A DNA stretch of 56,616 nucleotides from Chthoniobacterales bacterium (GCA_026418675.1 JAOAAX010000013.1:1-56616); one strand, 5' to 3'. Shown: positions 37,099 to 46,974, counted from the stretch's first letter. Notes: generated by a model not told the origin, from the letters alone. Numbers and translations are program-made.

Positions 37099-37289
37099 CC
37101 TGTCTCTTCGGTCTTCCAATACTCCTCCAATTTAAACCTCTTTTTCCCTTTCATGCAAGTTATCCCCTCTCTCCTCTCTCCCCTCTCCCCCTCCACATTC
37201 TTACCTACTTCCCTTCCCCAACTTTTTTCCTTCCTTGTTCTTCTCAAAACCAACAAAAAATTCTCCTCATACTCCCCTGCCTCCATCCC

Positions 37290-38159
37290 ATGTCCCAGAC
37301 CCCATCCCATCCTCAAAAAAACACTAACCCTGATAATTTTCGATATCATCATCCTCTTTCTCACTCACACCCACCCCCCTTCTCCGTAACCCTCCTCGGC
37401 AGCGGAAGTTCCGGCAATGCAGCTCTCCTTCACTACAACTCCACCTCCATCCTCATTGATGCAGGAATCTCCTTACGCCAACTCCAACTCCGCCTCTCCT
37501 CCCTTAACCTCACCCTCAATTCCCTCCATGCCATCCTTCTCACACACGAACACTCCGACCACACCGCCGCCCTCCCTCAACTCATAAAAAAATTCAACAT
37601 ACCACTCTACGCAAACCGTCCAACTGCGGAAGCCATTTGCTGGCAATACAAATTAGAGAACCCTGTCTGGAATTACTTCCACACCTCTAAACCCTTCCAT
37701 ATCGGCCCCTTTCACGTCCTCCCCTTCAGCGTAAGCCATGACGCAGCAGATCCCGTCGGCTTCCTCATCTCCACACCTTCTTCCTCGCTTGCCATCCTCA
37801 CAGACCTTGGCAAAGTAACAAATAACGTCCTCTACAACATCCAAAACGTCAACTGTCTCATCATCGAAGCCAACTACGACCCAACCCTCCTCGAAAAAGA
37901 CTCCAAACGCCCCTGGAAAACAAAACAGCGCATCTCCTCCAACTTCGGCCACCTCTCCAATACCCAAACCGCTCAAGCAATCGCTTCAGCTGCATCCCCT
38001 TCCCTCAAACACATCATCCTTTGCCACCTCAGCGCCGATTGTAATTCCCCTCTCTTGGCTCTATCTACTGTCCAAAATGCCCTCCACCTCTCCAACCACT
38101 CACACATCCCAATCCTCTGCGCAAAAAGAGACGATGTCTCTCCCACCATCCAATTCTAA
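37290..38159 (+). CDS. Metallo-beta-lactamase fold hydrolase (WalJ/YycJ-like)
   Basis: 289 residues from ATG 37290 (MSQTPSHPQKNT). The frame is open far upstream but that part is antisense to purF. FSVTLLGSGSSGNAALLHYN (about 33-52) is the typical YycJ/WalJ opening. The metal motif is LLTHEHSDHTAALPQL. SVSHDAADPVGFLI and LAILTDLGKVT follow, then LIIEANYD, FGHLSNTQTAQ and a final HLSADCNSP. Relatives include the WalRK-associated WalJ and predicted 5'-to-3' exonuclease-like enzymes; the substrate is unproven. The following ABC gene starts inside its 3' end, a 26-base overlap. Confidence 0.85.
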   Translation: MSQTPSHPQKNTNPDNFRYHHPLSHSHPPPFSVTLLGSGSSGNAALLHYNSTSILIDAGISLRQLQLRLSSLNLTLNSLHAILLTHEHSDHTAALPQLIKKFNIPLYANRPTAEAICWQYKLENPVWNYFHTSKPFHIGPFHVLPFSVSHDAADPVGFLISTPSSSLAILTDLGKVTNNVLYNIQNVNCLIIEANYDPTLLEKDSKRPWKTKQRISSNFGHLSNTQTAQAIASAASPSLKHIILCHLSADCNSPLLALSTVQNALHLSNHSHIPILCAKRDDVSPTIQF

Positions 38160-41100
38160 TCCCTCTTCCTTGCACTCCTCTTCCCATCAACTGCAAACCC
38201 ATAAAAAAACCCTCCTCTCCCTCCTTTCAGCATTAGAGTCCCTCCTCCGCTTCATCAATGCCGCCTCCAAAATCCCACACCGTTGGTGGCGCCGCTTCAG
38301 AAAAAAACCCTCCCCTGTCTCCCAACAAGCAGGCCTCCTCCCAACCCTCATCAAAGTCTTCGCCGCTTTCTCAAACCTCGATGGCTCCGTCCTCGAAGAA
38401 GAAATTGACTCCTGCCTCGGCTTCCTCCGCTACGACTACCCAGACACCGTTTATTCAGAACTCCGCAAAATGTTCAGAGCCGCACTCAACGAACAGCAGG
38501 ACCTCGATGCCATCGCAAGAAAACTCGCCGCAGAACTCTCCGAAGAACAAAAACTCCTCCTCGGCATCCAACTCTACGACCTCGTTGCACGCGCAAGCTT
38601 AAAACACGACCAAATCGTCGCTTATTATTCCTTCATGGCCAACCTCGGCATGGCCACTCAAGCCATTGACATCGTCTATCAGCTCAACGTTGACGACTCC
38701 TCTGCCGAAAATCCCATCTACCCCAACGGCACCTCCCCTCTCGAAGTCCTCAGCTTCGGCCACGAATCTAACGCAGATGTCCCCTTCGCTGACCTCCAAC
38801 CCACAGAAAAAATCATCGCCTACCGCTACCACGACCTCGTCCTCATCCGAAACCGCACCAACCGCAACCTCATCCTCCAAAGCCGCACCCTCTACCCAGG
38901 TAACCTCGGCAGAATCTATTCCAACCAACGCATCCTTTGCAACAACCACGTCCTCTCTTTCCAAGACCTCTCCTTCTACTTCAACGCCAAAAAAAACGTC
39001 TCCCATGCACACGTCTTCCTTACCATCTGCGATAACAACGAAATCCTCCTCGACCGCTCCCGCCAAAAAGATAGCTGCCTCGAAATCATCTTCGGCCTAA
39101 AAGTCCGCGTCATCGCTCTCAAAGATACCTCCGCCACCCTCAGAAACATCCCCCTCTTAAAAGGCGCCGATGTCACCGCCTCCCTCGATGACAAAATCAT
39201 CTTCCAAAACCAGGGGGACATCTCCCTCGAAGAAATCCGCCGCCGCACCCGCTCCATCGGAAGACGCTTCCCACTCCGCCAAACCAAATCCGAATACCTC
39301 GTCTCCAACCAACCATCCCTTCTCGACGAAGGCGACATCCTCCTCACTCCAGGCAGCGGTGGCGACGTCCTCCTCAAAATCGAGTGCGATTACGAACAGA
39401 AAATCGGCCGCCTAACCGTCCTCCAAGCCGACCGCCCCATCGTCGTCCGCGGCTCCCCAGTCCGCAACTCCACAATCCTTAACGACGGCGATACCATCCA
39501 AATCGAGGCAGGCCAAATCCTCCGCTGTAACTTCTCCGAACGCATCATCGAAGAAGAACGCAACATCATCAGCTCCCTCGAAGTCCGCGACCTCCTCTGC
39601 AAATTCCCAGACGGCGAAACCGCTCTCGATAACATCAACTTCTCCGCCCACCGCGGCGAAATGATTTGCATCATGGGCGCCAGCGGCTCCGGAAAAAGCA
39701 CTCTCCTCAGAACTCTCTCAGGCCTCCTCCGCCCCATCCACGGCGAAATCCTCCTCAACGGCCTATCCCTCTACGCAAACTTCGACACCTTCCGCCATTA
39801 TATAGCCTACATCCCTCAATTCGACGCCTTCGACGAACACCTCACCATCGAAGAAAACCTCAACTTCGCTGCCGCCATCCGCGCTCCCCATCTCTCCCGC
39901 GCCGAACGCCTCCGCCGTATCGAAAACAAACTCATTGAACTCGGCCTCTCCGAACGCCGCAACTCCATCGTCGGCAGCCAGCACAAAAAAATCCTCAGCG
40001 GTGGCGAGCGCAAACGCCTCAACATCGGCCTCGACATGATCGGAATGGCCGATATCTACCTCTTCGACGAGCCCACAAGCGGACTCTCCTCCAAAGACTC
40101 CGAACACGTCCTCGAAATCATCCGCTCTATTGCCCACAACAAAATTATCCTCGTCACCATCCATCAGCCCTCCTCCAAACTCTTCTCCATGTTCCACAAA
40201 GTCCTCATTCTGGACAAAGGGGGCAAAGAAGTCTTCTTTGGAACACCCCAGGAAGCTCTCCAATACTTCGCCGAAGCAGAACACCAACAGCAGTTCGGCA
40301 CCGACCTCGGCGCTTGCCCAGCCTGCGGCGCAAGCCGCCCAGAATTCATCTTCGACGTCCTCGAAACTCCACTCCGCGACATCAGCGGCGACATCATCTA
40401 CGAAGAAAACTCCCGCGGCCAACTCGTCCCAGCCCGCCGCTTCTCCCCAGATTATTGGCGCGACCGCTTCGAAGCCTGGCGCCTCGCTCGTGAAGTCCGC
40501 TCCAGCTCCTCCGCTCCCCCAGAACTTCGCCCCCCCCCCCCCCCCCTCCCCCGCCGCTTCGACCGTAAGTCACCTTCCCTGCGCCTCCGCGACGAGCTCT
40601 TCCAATTCCGCATCCTCTTCGCTCGCAGCTTCATCAGCAAACTCCGTAACGAAGCCAACCTCGCCATCACTCTCATCATGGCCCCTCTCCTCGCCCTCCT
40701 CATAGGAACTGTCCTCCGTTACTCCGAATCCGAAACCTACGACTTCGCCTCCGCTTTCCACATCCCAGCCTACCTCTTCCTCTCCGTCGTCGTTGCCATG
40801 TTCCTCGGCCTCACTAATAGCGTTGACGACATCATCCGCGACCGCCCCCTCCTCATCCGCGAACGCAATCTCAACGTCCGCATCGGCTTCTACGTCCTCG
40901 CAAAAGCCATCACCCTCGGCATCTTCGCCGCCCTTCAGTGCCTCCTATTCTCCCTCATCGGCAACGCCATCCTCGAGCTCCGCGGCTTCCTCTGGCCCAT
41001 GTTCGCTTACCTCTTCCTCACAGCCCTCAGCGGTATTGCCATCGGCCTCCTTATCTCAAGCCTCGTCTCCGAAAGCAAAACCGCCATCCTCCTCATCCCA

Positions 41101-41814
41101 GCCGTCTTCATCCCTCAAATCATCCTCGGCGGCTCCTTCATCAAATACGAAGAAATGAACCGCAACCTCGACCTCGTTTACGCCTTCCAACGCTGGTTCG
41201 AACAATATCCGGATAAATCCACTCCTCCACAAAGCAAACTCCGCGTCCCACTCATCTGCGAATTCAACCCCATGCGCTGGAGCTACGAAGCCATCGTTTA
41301 CGCTCAGGCAAAACTTAACCCCCTCACCTCCCGCCAACGCCAAATCCAACGCCAAATCAAAGCTCTCATTGCAAAAAAACAACTATCCCAAAACGAAGAA
41401 AACCGTCTCGAAGACCTCAAAGAACTCCTCGCCATCCTCTCCGGCCTAAACGGAACCTCCCCACGCCAGGTCGCACAACGCCTCCGCCTCATTGACAACG
41501 TCATCAACGGCCAACCTCTCATCCGCGAAAACATCCTCTCCCCCCATCCAAAAAACGCAAAAACCATCACCGCAGAACAACTCTACGTAAACCAAAAAGT
41601 CCTCGACCTCATCAACCGCGCAGAAATCGAAGAATCCGATTACCGCGAAAAACAACACCAGAATATCTTCTTTGGCTCCACCAAAATCTATTTCGGCCTC
41701 CGCGCCAATACTCTCATCTTCAACGCCGCTGTCCTCACATCCTTCTCCCTCATCCTCTTCGCTATCCTCTACTCCGTCCTCCATCGACAACTCCGCTCCA
41801 ACCGCTGGCAGTAA
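38134..41814 (+). CDS. ABCG-like half-transporter with TerB-like and FHA-like N-terminal domains
   Basis: 1226 residues from ATG 38134, preceded by AAAAAGAG (a longer start at 38077 lies deeper inside walJ). Residues 45-175 form a TerB-like helical domain (LIKVFAAFSNLDGSVLEEEID). About 225-480 is beta-rich, ending in an FHA-like stretch (VRGSPVRNSTILNDGDTI). The ATPase has Walker A GASGSGKST at about 514, signature LSGGERKR at about 620 and Walker B YLFDEPTSGL at about 644. A linker contains CPAC, then a 17-C tract encoding PPPPP near residue 800. An ABC-2 permease with about six helices and a large soluble loop (1035-1180) ends the protein. ATPase-then-permease order recalls the ABCG family. 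It overlaps walJ by 26 bases; the substrate is unknown. Confidence 0.85.
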   Translation: MSLPPSNSNPSSLHSSSHQLQTHKKTLLSLLSALESLLRFINAASKIPHRWWRRFRKKPSPVSQQAGLLPTLIKVFAAFSNLDGSVLEEEIDSCLGFLRYDYPDTVYSELRKMFRAALNEQQDLDAIARKLAAELSEEQKLLLGIQLYDLVARASLKHDQIVAYYSFMANLGMATQAIDIVYQLNVDDSSAENPIYPNGTSPLEVLSFGHESNADVPFADLQPTEKIIAYRYHDLVLIRNRTNRNLILQSRTLYPGNLGRIYSNQRILCNNHVLSFQDLSFYFNAKKNVSHAHVFLTICDNNEILLDRSRQKDSCLEIIFGLKVRVIALKDTSATLRNIPLLKGADVTASLDDKIIFQNQGDISLEEIRRRTRSIGRRFPLRQTKSEYLVSNQPSLLDEGDILLTPGSGGDVLLKIECDYEQKIGRLTVLQADRPIVVRGSPVRNSTILNDGDTIQIEAGQILRCNFSERIIEEERNIISSLEVRDLLCKFPDGETALDNINFSAHRGEMICIMGASGSGKSTLLRTLSGLLRPIHGEILLNGLSLYANFDTFRHYIAYIPQFDAFDEHLTIEENLNFAAAIRAPHLSRAERLRRIENKLIELGLSERRNSIVGSQHKKILSGGERKRLNIGLDMIGMADIYLFDEPTSGLSSKDSEHVLEIIRSIAHNKIILVTIHQPSSKLFSMFHKVLILDKGGKEVFFGTPQEALQYFAEAEHQQQFGTDLGACPACGASRPEFIFDVLETPLRDISGDIIYEENSRGQLVPARRFSPDYWRDRFEAWRLAREVRSSSSAPPELRPPPPPLPRRFDRKSPSLRLRDELFQFRILFARSFISKLRNEANLAITLIMAPLLALLIGTVLRYSESETYDFASAFHIPAYLFLSVVVAMFLGLTNSVDDIIRDRPLLIRERNLNVRIGFYVLAKAITLGIFAALQCLLFSLIGNAILELRGFLWPMFAYLFLTALSGIAIGLLISSLVSESKTAILLIPAVFIPQIILGGSFIKYEEMNRNLDLVYAFQRWFEQYPDKSTPPQSKLRVPLICEFNPMRWSYEAIVYAQAKLNPLTSRQRQIQRQIKALIAKKQLSQNEENRLEDLKELLAILSGLNGTSPRQVAQRLRLIDNVINGQPLIRENILSPHPKNAKTITAEQLYVNQKVLDLINRAEIEESDYREKQHQNIFFGSTKIYFGLRANTLIFNAAVLTSFSLILFAILYSVLHRQLRSNRWQ
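40530..40546 (+). repeat. Homopolymer tract of 17 C
   Basis: Seventeen consecutive C residues lie inside the ABC transporter gene, encoding part of an RPPPPPLPRR linker between ATPase and permease domains. Tracts this long slip readily in replication, so a one- or two-base change would remove the permease from the protein. It is the longest homopolymer I saw in the window. Assembly or sequencing error in its length is possible, but the frame is intact as given. Confidence 0.9.
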
Positions 41815-41881
41815 TCCCTCTTAATCTTTAACCACTCTTCTCTTCTTCAAAGACAAATTTATCTCCTTTCACAATCACAAA

Positions 41882-44800
41882 ATGCAGAAAACTCCCTTCC
41901 TCCATCTCCTCCCTCCACGTCTCAAAGCCGCCCTCTCTCGCCTTAAAAATTCCATCTGGACCCTCGACCCACGCCCACTCCCCGTCCGCGCCTCCACCCC
42001 AACACGCAACCACACCAGCTTCCACAACCGCCCACCCACCCCACACCCAATCGAAAATCTCCCACATTTCTGGGGTAAACCATTCGAACAACGTTGGTGG
42101 CAGATCGAATTCCCCTCCCACCTACTCTCCTCCTACTCCCACCTCTGCTGGAAAGACCAGGCAGAAGCCACACTCTACCTCGACGGCTTCCCATCCGGCG
42201 GCTTCGACCCAGCACACCACTTCGTCCCACTTAAGCCAAACTTTAAGGAAGCCATCATCGAAAGCTACTGCACCCAGGCAGCAATTTGGGTCCCAGGCTC
42301 CTCATCCAAAATCAACTCAGAAGGTAGCCGCTTCGAAGGTGCCTACCTCGCTAAAAAAAATCCCATCGCATGGCAGAATTATTTCGACTTCTCCGTCCTC
42401 TTTGATCTCGCACGCTGGCTCGCTTCTCGCGACCCCAATATCCCAAATCAAAATTCCCTCGAATCATCCCTCTTCTACCGCCACGAATGGCACGAAGCAG
42501 ACCCCATCCTCCGCTACCTCATCCACCACCTCGACCTTGCAGTCGAACTCTGGGAAACCAACGGCCCCCTCGCCATGTCCAAAAAACTCCGCGAAATCTT
42601 CGACCATCTCTCCCAACCATTGCCTAACCTCCACGCAACCACCATCGGCCACGCACACATAGACCTCGTCTGGCTCTGGCCAGAAGACATCACAGAAGCT
42701 AAACTCGTCCACACCTTCTCCACTGTCGAACGCCTCCTCGACCAATACCCAGAGTTCATCTTCTCCCATTCCCAGCCAGCCGCTTACAGATTACTCAAAA
42801 AACGCTCCCCCGAACTCTACAACCAGGTCCTCTCCCGAATCCAACAAAGCCGCTGGGAGCCAGTCGGCGCCCTCGAAGTCGAAGCCGATACCTTCCTCCC
42901 AACAGGCGAAGCTCTCGCCCGTTCCTTCCTCCTTGGCCAACAACAATTCCAAAATATCTCTGGATATAAAAGTCTTGTTTTATGGCTTCCCGATAGCTTC
43001 GGCTTCTCCGCTTCCATCCCAACACTCATGGCAGAATTCGATGTCCCCTTCTTCTTCTCCGCCAAGCTCGCCTGGAGCGAATCTTCCCGCTTCCCCTACA
43101 CCTCCTTCCGCTGGCGCGGCATGGACGGTTCTGAAGTCATCGCTCACCTTCTCCACGACTACGCAGCCGCCTACAACCGCATGGGGAACCTCCCCGACAT
43201 CCTCCTCCCCCTCCATGCCCACCGCCAAGCCCACATCCACCCTGAAATCCTCATCCCTCTCGGCATGGGCGACGGCGGCGGCGGCCCCTCGGAAGAAACC
43301 TGCGAGCGCATCCGAAGATACAACTCCCTCTTCTCCACTCCCAGAACTTCGTGGGGAAAAATCTCGGACTTCTTCAACCGCATGCTCCAATTCAAAGACA
43401 ACTTGCCCTCTTGGGACGGCGAAATCCTCCTCGAATACCACCGCGGAACTTACACTACTCAAACCCGCATAAAACAAGCCTACCGCCAGCTCGAATCCGC
43501 ACTCCAAACCCTCGAAGCCACAAAAGCCATCGCTAACTCACCCCTCGACGATTCCGACCTCCACACCTGGCAACGCCTCTGCTTCGCTCAATTCCACGAT
43601 TGCTTGCCAGGTAGTTCCATCGCAGAAGTTTATCATAAAATTGTCCCAGAACTCCAATTATTAGCGGACCTTTGTATCAAAAAAACTCATCACCTCGCCT
43701 CTCAACAACAAAACCGAATTCCCTTAAATCAACAAAATTCAGACAACGCTTTCTTCAATCCTCTCCCTCTCCCCATCAATTTCCCCCTCTCCAACGGCCT
43801 CCTCCTCCACCTCCCTCCGCTAGCTACTCGACCAACCTCCCTCGCTTCTCCACCCCCCAACCGCCCAGAAATCTCCGAATCTGATTTCTCCCTTCGCTGC
43901 GGAAACTCCTCCGTTAAACTCCTTCCTGACGCCACCATCGCTGAACTCACCCTCAATGGCACCCAATTAAAAATCCTCCCTGGAGCAGCGCAAGTCAGAT
44001 GCTGCCCAGATTTCCCGGCCGAGTTCCACGCCTGGAACCTCGACCGCAATACCCCCCCTTCCTCCTTCCCACTCCACCATCCCCCTCAGTTCCTCGGCTT
44101 CTCCCTCGACAACCTCTCCGCCTCTGCAAAATTCGCTATACAACTCACCGCAAAAAGCGATCTCTTGATCGAATTTCTTCTCTCCGCCGATCTGCCCGTC
44201 CTCCGCATCAACCTCACCGTCAATTGGAACGACCCACAAACCCTCCTCCAAATCATCTTCCCAACCTCTTATTGTGGCTCTCAAGCCCGCTTCGGTGCCC
44301 CATTCGGCAGCGTCCTCCGCCCACAACTCGCTCGCGGTCTCCAAACAGACGCTCTCTTCGAAGTCCCAGCAAGCCGCTGGGCACTCGTCGCCAATGATAC
44401 CGAATCCGAGGGCCTCGCCATCATCACTCGCGACCGTTACGGCTTTGGCGCCCACCGCGGCACCCTCCACTGCTCGCTCCTCCGTAGCCCCATCCTCCCA
44501 GGTAAAACTCCAGAGGACCAACTCTCCCCAACCGATTTCTCCGACCTCGGCCAGCACAAATTCCAACTCGCTCTCGCTCCTGCCAGCAATAATGCACCTC
44601 TCCACCTCCAACCACCCTCCCTCGCCGATTCTCTCTTCACAAAACCCATCCCTGCCTCTCCCAACTTTTCCCCTCCAGAGGGCCTCTTCTCACTCCATAA
44701 TGCCCACTCCCTCATCCCAGCTTGGGTCAAACCAGCCCAAAACCATCACGGATGGATCCTGCGCCTCCACGAAACCCGCGGTAATTCAGGAAACGCTACC

Positions 44801-44929
44801 CTCATCCCAAACCCAAATTTCCGCATCTCCCTCACTAACCTCCAAGAGTCCACCTTCTGCCCCCTCCACGAAAACACCATTCCCTTCTCCCCTTACTCCA
44901 TCCGCAGCGTCCTCTTCTCCCCACGCTGA
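41882..44929 (+). CDS. Glycoside hydrolase family 38 alpha-mannosidase
   Basis: 1015 residues, full length for class II alpha-mannosidases. An N-terminal beta-domain precedes the catalytic domain. Zinc ligands are in GHAHIDLVWLWP (H257, D261), and the nucleophile is D371 in LWLPDSFGFSASIPTL, which also binds zinc. A later histidine is in CFAQFHDCLPGSSIAEVYH. The C-terminal half is beta-sandwich domains (APFGSVLRPQ, TRDRYGFGAHRGTLHCSLLRSP). No signal peptide is visible, so it is probably cytoplasmic and acts on imported or internal alpha-mannosides. It lies 67 bp after the ABC transporter gene and may share its transcript. No other mannan-use gene is near. Confidence 0.9.
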   Translation: MQKTPFLHLLPPRLKAALSRLKNSIWTLDPRPLPVRASTPTRNHTSFHNRPPTPHPIENLPHFWGKPFEQRWWQIEFPSHLLSSYSHLCWKDQAEATLYLDGFPSGGFDPAHHFVPLKPNFKEAIIESYCTQAAIWVPGSSSKINSEGSRFEGAYLAKKNPIAWQNYFDFSVLFDLARWLASRDPNIPNQNSLESSLFYRHEWHEADPILRYLIHHLDLAVELWETNGPLAMSKKLREIFDHLSQPLPNLHATTIGHAHIDLVWLWPEDITEAKLVHTFSTVERLLDQYPEFIFSHSQPAAYRLLKKRSPELYNQVLSRIQQSRWEPVGALEVEADTFLPTGEALARSFLLGQQQFQNISGYKSLVLWLPDSFGFSASIPTLMAEFDVPFFFSAKLAWSESSRFPYTSFRWRGMDGSEVIAHLLHDYAAAYNRMGNLPDILLPLHAHRQAHIHPEILIPLGMGDGGGGPSEETCERIRRYNSLFSTPRTSWGKISDFFNRMLQFKDNLPSWDGEILLEYHRGTYTTQTRIKQAYRQLESALQTLEATKAIANSPLDDSDLHTWQRLCFAQFHDCLPGSSIAEVYHKIVPELQLLADLCIKKTHHLASQQQNRIPLNQQNSDNAFFNPLPLPINFPLSNGLLLHLPPLATRPTSLASPPPNRPEISESDFSLRCGNSSVKLLPDATIAELTLNGTQLKILPGAAQVRCCPDFPAEFHAWNLDRNTPPSSFPLHHPPQFLGFSLDNLSASAKFAIQLTAKSDLLIEFLLSADLPVLRINLTVNWNDPQTLLQIIFPTSYCGSQARFGAPFGSVLRPQLARGLQTDALFEVPASRWALVANDTESEGLAIITRDRYGFGAHRGTLHCSLLRSPILPGKTPEDQLSPTDFSDLGQHKFQLALAPASNNAPLHLQPPSLADSLFTKPIPASPNFSPPEGLFSLHNAHSLIPAWVKPAQNHHGWILRLHETRGNSGNATLIPNPNFRISLTNLQESTFCPLHENTIPFSPYSIRSVLFSPR

Positions 44930-44978
44930 ATCCCTCCTCCTTCCGGAATATTCGATAAATTCTCACACAATTTCCCCC

Positions 44979-45006
44979 TTGAAATATAACCATTTGAGCA
45001 TATCGT
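44979..45006 (+). promoter_or_regulatory. Candidate promoter for the rhodanese gene
   Basis: TTGAAA (44979-44984) and TATCGT (45001-45006) with a 16-base spacer lie 46 bases upstream of ATG 45052, in the 122-bp AT-rich gap after the mannosidase. Match is moderate. Confidence 0.35.
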
Positions 45007-45051
45007 TTTGTAAACCAACAAACCCAATCCAAAAAAAAACGACAAATAACT

Positions 45052-45633
45052 ATGAAATTCGTAAAACCAGAACAAGTCGCCTCCATCACAAATGCCTTCA
45101 TCCTCGACGTCCGCATCCCAGCTGAGTATCGCGCCATGAACATACCCGGCTCCATCCTCCATCCCATGCACGAACTCAACCCCGACAAAATCAAATCCAT
45201 GCTCAATGGCAATACCTGCTACGTCCTCTGCCGCAGTGGCATCCGTGCTGAAGAAGCTGCAAAAAAACTTCACCAAGCTGGCATCGCCGATGTTGCCGTC
45301 ATTGAAGGCGGTATCCTCGCCTGGGAAAAAGCTGGCCTCCCAGTGAATCGTGGACAAACCGCTCTCCCACTCGAGCGCCAAGTCCGCATCGTCGCTGGTT
45401 TAATGGCGCTCGCTGGCGCCATCCTCGCCTGGTATTTCAATCCACTCTGGGTCATCCTCTCCGGCTTCGTCGGCTGCGGCCTCATCTTCGCAGGCATCAC
45501 GGGTTACTGCCCAATGGCAAACCTCATCGCAAAAATGCCGTGGAACAACCCACAAGTCATCTCCTCTTGCTGCTCCCAACAGACTTCCCAACAAAAAAAG
45601 GAAACAACTTCCTCCTCTTGCTGCTGCTCCTAA
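45052..45633 (+). CDS. Membrane-anchored rhodanese with DUF2892 domain and cysteine-rich tail
   Basis: 193 residues. Rhodanese domain 1-100 has the substrate aspartate strand FILDVRIPAEY and the catalytic loop CRSGIRA with C60. Residues 108-165 form a DUF2892 (YgaP-like) two-helix membrane segment (VRIVAGLMALAGAILAWYF; then GFVGCGLIFAGITGYCPMANLI). The last 25 residues carry C173, C174 and the run C190-C192 (SSCCS... SSSCCCS), an unusual thiol-rich end. YgaP-type proteins transfer sulfane sulfur at the membrane. The tail could bind metal or carry persulfide; that is inference. ATG at 45052 with a purine-rich leader. Confidence 0.87.
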   Translation: MKFVKPEQVASITNAFILDVRIPAEYRAMNIPGSILHPMHELNPDKIKSMLNGNTCYVLCRSGIRAEEAAKKLHQAGIADVAVIEGGILAWEKAGLPVNRGQTALPLERQVRIVAGLMALAGAILAWYFNPLWVILSGFVGCGLIFAGITGYCPMANLIAKMPWNNPQVISSCCSQQTSQQKKETTSSSCCCS

Positions 45634-45945
45634 TCCCCTTCCCTCACCCTTCCCTCATTCATAGTTTCCGAAAATATAATAAAACTCAGATCACCAACCT
45701 CTAGCTTCCCCATCCCAAAACATTATTTACCCACTCCCTCCTACACCCTTCCAGTTTAAAACCCATACTCATCACCACAAAAAACATCTCCTAACTACCC
45801 AAGCCAACCACTTCCCATCACTCCCCACCTTTCACCTTCAACCCCAACTCTCACCCACCGCTCCACAATACCCCCCCTCAATTTTTAGTGGAGCTTTTTC
45901 TACTTTCTTCTAAATTAGCATCCCAAAACAAATAATCCTCCAGCC
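45634..45945. other. Intergenic region between rhodanese and floA
   Basis: 312 bases, very C-rich on the plus strand, with no credible reading frame. It holds a hairpin plus T-run (45860-45899, listed separately). floA must have a promoter here or downstream of the hairpin (for example near TTTTCTACTTTCTTCTAAATTA), but no box is convincing. Confidence 0.5.
45860..45899 (+). terminator. Candidate intrinsic terminator between rhodanese and floA
   Basis: GCTCCAC (45860-45866) pairs perfectly with GTGGAGC (45888-45894) around a 21-base loop and is followed by TTTTT (45895-45899). It would end rightward transcripts from the rhodanese gene about 50 bases before the floA ATG. The loop is long, which weakens the case; it could also be a floA leader structure. 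Confidence 0.45.
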
Positions 45946-46974
45946 ATGTTTTCCCTACTCATACTAGCTCTCCTTGGTCTCCTCGCAATCCTCGCTCTTG
46001 TCCTCGTCCTCATCCTCATCAACTTCTTCGGTATCTGGCTAAGAGCTAAAATTGCCGACGCGCCGGTCTCCTTTGGCAGCCTCATCGGCATGCGCCTCCG
46101 CCGCGTCCCCGTCGGGCTCATCGTTGACTCCCGCATCCACGCCGTCAAAGCTGGCTTAAACCTCAGCACAGACGACCTCGAAGCTCATTACCTCGCCGGC
46201 GGTAACGTCAACCAGGTCGTCCTCGCTCTCATCGCCGCAGACAAAGCTGGCATTAAGCTCGACTTCAAACGCGCCTGCGCCATTGATCTCGCTGTAAAAG
46301 GCACCAACCGCACCGTCCTCGAAGCCGTTCGCACCTCCATCAACCCAAAAGTCATTGACTGCCCAAACCCAGCCTCCGGCAAACAATACATTGACGCCGT
46401 CGCACGCGACGGGATCGGCGTCAAAGTCCGCGCTCGCGTCACCGTCCGCTCAAACCTCGACCGCTTCGTCGGTGGCGCCACAGAAGAAACCATCATCGCC
46501 CGCGTCGGCGAAGGAATCGTCACCTCCATCGGTAGCTCCGCCTCCTACAAAGACGTCCTCGAAAATCCAGACAAAATCTCAAAAGTCGTCCTCCAAAAGG
46601 GCCTCGACAGTGGGACTGCCTTCGAAATACTCTCCGTGGACATCGCTGACGTCGACATCGGCGAAAACGTCGGCGCAAAACTCCAAGCCGAACAAGCCGA
46701 AGCCGATAAAGTCGTCGCTCAAGCTAAAGCAGAAATGCGCCGTGCCGCCGCCGTCGCTACCGAACAGGAAATGCGTGCACGCACTCAAGAAATGCGCGCA
46801 AAAGTCGTCGCCGCTGAAGCAGAAGTCCCTTTGGCCATCGCCGAAGCCTTCAGAAAAGGCCAACTCGGCATCCTCGATTACATGCGCTACAAAAACCTCA
46901 TGGCGGATACTGCCATGCGCGAAGCCATCTCTGGAATCGAAAAATCCGGGACCGAAGCAAAACAACACCATTAA
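45946..46974 (+). CDS. floA: Flotillin-like protein FloA
   Basis: 342 residues. An N-terminal hydrophobic hairpin (about 3-28) is followed by the FloA-specific [22 protein letters not shown] region (in parts, about 46-68; here MRLRRVPVG). [31 protein letters not shown] is typical. A SPFH/band-7 domain ([20 protein letters not shown]) comes next. The C-terminal coiled coil is rich in Ala/Glu/Lys ([24 protein letters not shown]) and ends with the [19 protein letters not shown] motif. FloA oligomerises on the inner face of the membrane and organises membrane microdomains. ATG at 45946. Confidence 0.94.
   Translation: MFSLLILALLGLLAILALVLVLILINFFGIWLRAKIADAPVSFGSLIGMRLRRVPVGLIVDSRIHAVKAGLNLSTDDLEAHYLAGGNVNQVVLALIAADKAGIKLDFKRACAIDLAVKGTNRTVLEAVRTSINPKVIDCPNPASGKQYIDAVARDGIGVKVRARVTVRSNLDRFVGGATEETIIARVGEGIVTSIGSSASYKDVLENPDKISKVVLQKGLDSGTAFEILSVDIADVDIGENVGAKLQAEQAEADKVVAQAKAEMRRAAAVATEQEMRARTQEMRAKVVAAEAEVPLAIAEAFRKGQLGILDYMRYKNLMADTAMREAISGIEKSGTEAKQHH

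Noticed and set aside
36774-37289. N-terminal extension of the WalJ-like frame
   Set aside because: It lies antisense to the purF 5' region; the family N-terminus begins after ATG 37290.
38599-39066. Acidic 155-codon frame antisense to the ABC transporter
   Set aside because: Composition (Val/Glu/Asp/Gly) is what any C-rich sense gene yields on its complement; no start context or family.
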